Positions 6,030 through 7,469 of a DNA stretch of 7,469 nt are shown here, one piece after another. The notes below the pieces were generated by a model. That model was not told the DNA's origin. It did no database searches and saw only the letters and a program-made list of their open reading frames with translations. This DNA comes from Coriobacteriaceae bacterium AF45-21 (GTDB taxonomy: Bacteria; Actinomycetota; Coriobacteriia; Coriobacteriales; Coriobacteriaceae), in contig JAQCYU010000055.1 in NCBI GenBank assembly GCA_027682925.1, positions 1 through 7,469 of the forward strand, given 5' to 3'. The translations under genes and the position numbers were made by a program. Within the stretch, counting starts at the first letter, position 1; every line of letters begins with the position of its first letter.

Positions 6030-6575
6030 CGGCGCGGACCGGACGTCATCCTTCTCGACGTGAACCTGCCTGACGGAGACGGATTCGAAGTGTGCCGCAA
6101 AGTGCGGGAGAGCGTCGCATGCCCCATCGTTTTCCTCACCGCGCGGGTGGAGGACGCCGATGCCATCGCGGGATTCGCCGCGGGCGGAGACGACTACGTC
6201 ACGAAGCCGTTCTCCCTCGAGGTCCTCGGTGCGCGCGTGGGGGCGCACCTCGCCAGAAGCGAGCGCTCGTCCGAGCGCGCCGTCGTCGGCTTCTCGTGCG
6301 GGATCTCGATCGATTTCGGCGCCCGCGAGGCACGCGTGAACGGGCGTCCGGTAGAGCTCGCCCGGAAGGACTTCGACATCGTCGCCCTTCTCGCCAAGCG
6401 GCCCGGCCAGGTCTTCGACCGCGCTATGGTGCACGACCTGGCATGGGACGAACCGGGAGACCCCTCCGTCGTCACGGAGCACATCCGCCGCATCCGGCGA
6501 GCCTTCGCGCAGGCCGGCTGCGAGACGGACCCAATCGCCACGCAGTGGGGAGTGGGCTACTCGTGGCGCGCGTGA
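6030..6575 (+). pseudogene. OmpR/PhoB-type response regulator, N-terminus missing
   Basis: The product is a two-part response regulator. Receiver remnant: phosphoacceptor Asp in PDVILLDVNLPDGDGFEVC, the conserved Thr in IVFLTAR, and Lys in DDYVTKPFS. C-terminal winged-helix Trans_reg_C domain: ISIDFGAREARVNGR, ELARKDFDIVALLA, VVTEHIRRIRRAF and the end GVGYSWRA. Homology begins at PDV (6039). The usual 45 or so residues before this, containing the first beta strand and the acidic pair that binds magnesium, are absent and replaced by the permease-like fragment in another frame. GTG at 6060 could start translation but would make a receiver lacking its acidic pocket. The stop TGA overlaps the kinase start by GTGA, the usual layout of a regulator-kinase operon. 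Normal length is about 220-230 residues; 181 codons remain. Family secure. Confidence 0.88.
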
Positions 6576-6955
6576 AGAAGGCGGTCGGGGACCTGCGCGC
6601 CCGCATCGCCAACTGCTCGGTCAAGGCGGCGTTCGCGCTCTACGCCGCCATAGCGATCATTGCGGCCATCGCGCTGACGGCCATCTTCTCCGTCGTAGCC
6701 TCCCTCGTCGCGGAGAGCACGGTAGAGGAGGACTCCGACGCGTACTCGGGGACCTTCGTTTTCGACGAAGCTTCGAACTCCCTCGTTCCCGCCGAGATGC
6801 TGTCGTGGTACGAGGTCCCCGCCTTCGAGTCCCTTTACGGGCAAGACGGGACGGAGGCCCCGGAGGGCGAGAGCGCCGAGACAGGCGCCGTCATCCTCTA
6901 CGTCGAAGGAAGCGCCCACGCCGACTCAAAGCTGTGTTTCGTCAACAGTTTTTGA
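6572..6955 (+). pseudogene. Sensor histidine kinase N-terminus, disrupted by IS21-family element
   Basis: GTG at 6572 overlaps the response regulator stop. The product begins KKAVGDLRARIANCSVKAAF, with a long transmembrane helix at about residues 18-47, then an acidic extracytoplasmic region with YSGTFVFDEASNSLVPAEM. This matches the layout of a sensor kinase input domain: short cytoplasmic N-terminus, helix, external sensor. The identification rests mainly on position after the regulator. The second helix, HAMP, histidine and ATP-binding domains are all missing. After residue 120 (ADSK) the reading passes into the transposon end and finishes LCFVNSF at TGA 6953-6955. The kinase is therefore non-functional. 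The rest of the gene, if present, would lie beyond the other end of the element, outside the window. Confidence 0.7.
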
Positions 6956-7017
6956 GCAGATGGAGCATCCGTTTCTGAGCAGGCCGCGCACGCGACGTGC
7001 GCGGCGCTTTTGAGCGG
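6948..7017. repeat. Multiple terminal repeats of the IS21-family end
   Basis: Two 12-base copies differing at one base (6948-6959 and 6971-6982, 23 apart) and a third matching at 10 of 12 (7006-7017). In IS21-family elements such repeated sequences near the ends bind the IstA transposase. This supports the end assignment. Confidence 0.65.
6983..7011 (+). terminator. Strong hairpin with short T-run inside the IS end
   Basis: GCCGCGCAC (6983-6991) and GTGCGCGGC (6997-7005) are exact complements with loop GCGAC, followed by GCTTTT. On the + strand this would stop transcription entering the element from the flanking kinase gene. On the - strand it lies just after the istB stop but has no U-run. 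Insertion elements commonly carry such barriers. Confidence 0.5.
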
Positions 7018-7314
7018 CTACGCCTCCCGCATCAGGGCGTTCCGGACCCTGTACGACTCCCCGCGGAACCGTATGAGCCTGCCGTGGTGGACGACGCGGT
7101 CGATGACGGCGGCCGCCATCTGGTCGTCGCCGAGCACCGAGCCCCGCCTGCCGGACTCGAGGTTGGTGGTGATCACCGCGGACTGCCGCTCGCAGGCGTC
7201 CGCGAACACCTGGAACAGCGGGCGCGCCCCGTCCGGGTCGAGCGGCAGGAAGCCCGGCTCGTCGATGACGAGGAGCCTGGCCCGCCCAACGGCCTCCGAC
7301 TCCCTGTCCAGCCG
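7018..7314 (-). CDS. istB: IstB-like helper ATPase of IS21 family, C-terminal part
   Basis: IstB is the AAA+ ATPase that assists the IstA transposase in target choice and strand transfer. In the - frame ending at TAG (complement of 7018-7020), reading back from the stop, the product contains GRARLLVIDEPGFLPLD (Walker B, with Asp-Glu), FQVFADACERQSAVITTNLE (sensor-1 type ending in TTNLE) and DRVVHHGRLIRFRGESYRVR, and it ends ALMREA. These are the usual late segments of an IstB protein of about 250 residues. The N-terminal region and Walker A lie beyond the window. Upstream of about 7314 the frame is broken because a 62-bp tandem duplication is not a multiple of three, so as written the gene is frameshifted. 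If the duplication is an assembly artefact, the gene is probably intact. Family call secure. Confidence 0.85.
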   Translation of the reverse strand, partial: RLDRESEAVGRARLLVIDEPGFLPLDPDGARPLFQVFADACERQSAVITTNLESGRRGSVLGDDQMAAAVIDRVVHHGRLIRFRGESYRVRNALMREA

Positions 7315-7375
7315 CCCGGCTCGTCGATGACGAGGAGCCTGGCCCGCCCAACGGCCTCCGACTCCCTGTCCAGCC
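7252..7375. repeat. Tandem 62-bp duplication within istB
   Basis: Two exact copies of 62 bp, 7252-7313 and 7314-7375, lie head to tail over the Walker B region of istB. The length leaves remainder two on division by three, so the copy shifts the reading frame and separates the upstream and downstream parts of IstB. Confidence 0.85.
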
Positions 7376-7456
7376 GACCCTCGTCCCTCGCACGGCGCCT
7401 GGCCCGCCCAACGGCCTCCGACTCCCTGTCCAGCCGACCCTCGTCCCTCGCACGGC
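7337..7456. repeat. Tandem 60-bp duplication within istB, nested with the 62-bp repeat
   Basis: Two exact copies of 60 bp, 7337-7396 and 7397-7456, overlap the second 62-bp unit, so the core beginning GCCTGGCCCGCCCAACGG occurs three times in all. This unit is in frame and duplicates the segment RRARDEGRLDRESEAVGRA. The series ends 13 bases before the window edge. Confidence 0.85.
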
Positions 7457-7469
7457 GCAGGCGCATGCG

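Larger units (their letters stand above)
6933..7469 (-). mobile_element. IS21-family insertion element, one end plus istB 3' part
   Basis: The element appears to begin with TG at 6933 (TGTGTTTCGTCAACAG), where the kinase gene is broken, and runs to the window edge. Typical IS21 features are seen: an outermost TG, and repeated internal terminal motifs GTTTTTGAGCAG (6948-6959), GTTTCTGAGCAG (6971-6982) and a poorer GCTTTTGAGCGG (7006-7017). The istB gene comes last, pointing inward-to-outward and ending shortly inside this end. The transposase gene istA, the other end and the target duplication are not in the window, so the exact boundary is inferred. Confidence 0.75.

Noticed and set aside
5874..6482. 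Antisense open frame of 202 codons opposite the response regulator
   Set aside because: The + strand carries clear receiver and winged-helix motifs; the antisense is a codon-pattern shadow.
6092..6955. Single 287-codon + frame apparently fusing a basic protein to the kinase start
   Set aside because: Its first two thirds are the shifted frame of the response regulator, very Arg-rich; only the part from 6572 is real.
1..7469. tRNA, rRNA, tmRNA, RNase P or SRP RNA genes
   Set aside because: I looked for conserved motifs of these RNAs on both strands and saw none; a covariance-model scan would be decisive.

Overview
The window most resembles DNA from a high-GC gut actinobacterium of the Coriobacteriia (Collinsella-like). 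The basis is the GC-rich third codon positions, the look of the GMP synthase C-terminus, and the mix of XRE regulators, ABC-F proteins and IS21 elements. This placement is inference from sequence style; no database was searched. Much of the window is a patchwork. Several well-recognised genes are cut mid-domain and abut unrelated DNA, and two otherwise good genes each carry one apparent single-base deletion. Either a degraded accessory region or a draft or metagenomic assembly with chimeric joins would look like this.

Layout. 1-506: possible C-terminal tail of an upstream gene (to 112), GC-rich DNA with no convincing gene, and a short coding-like stretch (376-507). 507-983 (-): C-terminal DUF4143 part of an AAA+ ATPase. 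It meets, at about 975-990, the C-terminal half of GMP synthase guaA (978-1805, +); both genes lack their N-terminal parts. 1806-2377: AT-richer intergenic DNA with a 30-bp perfect palindrome, tandem 19-bp repeats, an extended -10 promoter and a structured leader. 2378-3865 (+): intact ABC-F ATPase, overlapping by ATGA a membrane-anchored alpha/beta hydrolase (3862-5000) that has a frameshift near 4434. 5032-5648 (-): membrane-bound XRE-type regulator with a frameshift near 5135 and an operator-like region upstream. 5909-6020: hydrophobic, permease-like fragment joined to an OmpR-type response regulator without its N-terminus (to 6575). This overlaps by GTGA a histidine kinase start (6572), which is cut at about 6933 by an IS21-family element. 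The element contributes its terminal repeats and the 3' end of istB (-), which contains nested tandem duplications up to the window edge.

Working together. The most coherent unit is the ABC-F gene with its leader. ABC-F proteins of this form act on the ribosome and often protect it from antibiotics. The leader contains a seven-codon upstream ORF, a hairpin covering the ABC-F Shine-Dalgarno, and a 7-bp complementarity linking the upstream ORF's stop region to bases just upstream of that hairpin. That layout suggests translation-dependent induction, a known mode for such resistance genes, although no experiment supports it here. The response regulator and kinase remnants look like a former two-component pair beside a transporter, inactivated by deletion and IS insertion.
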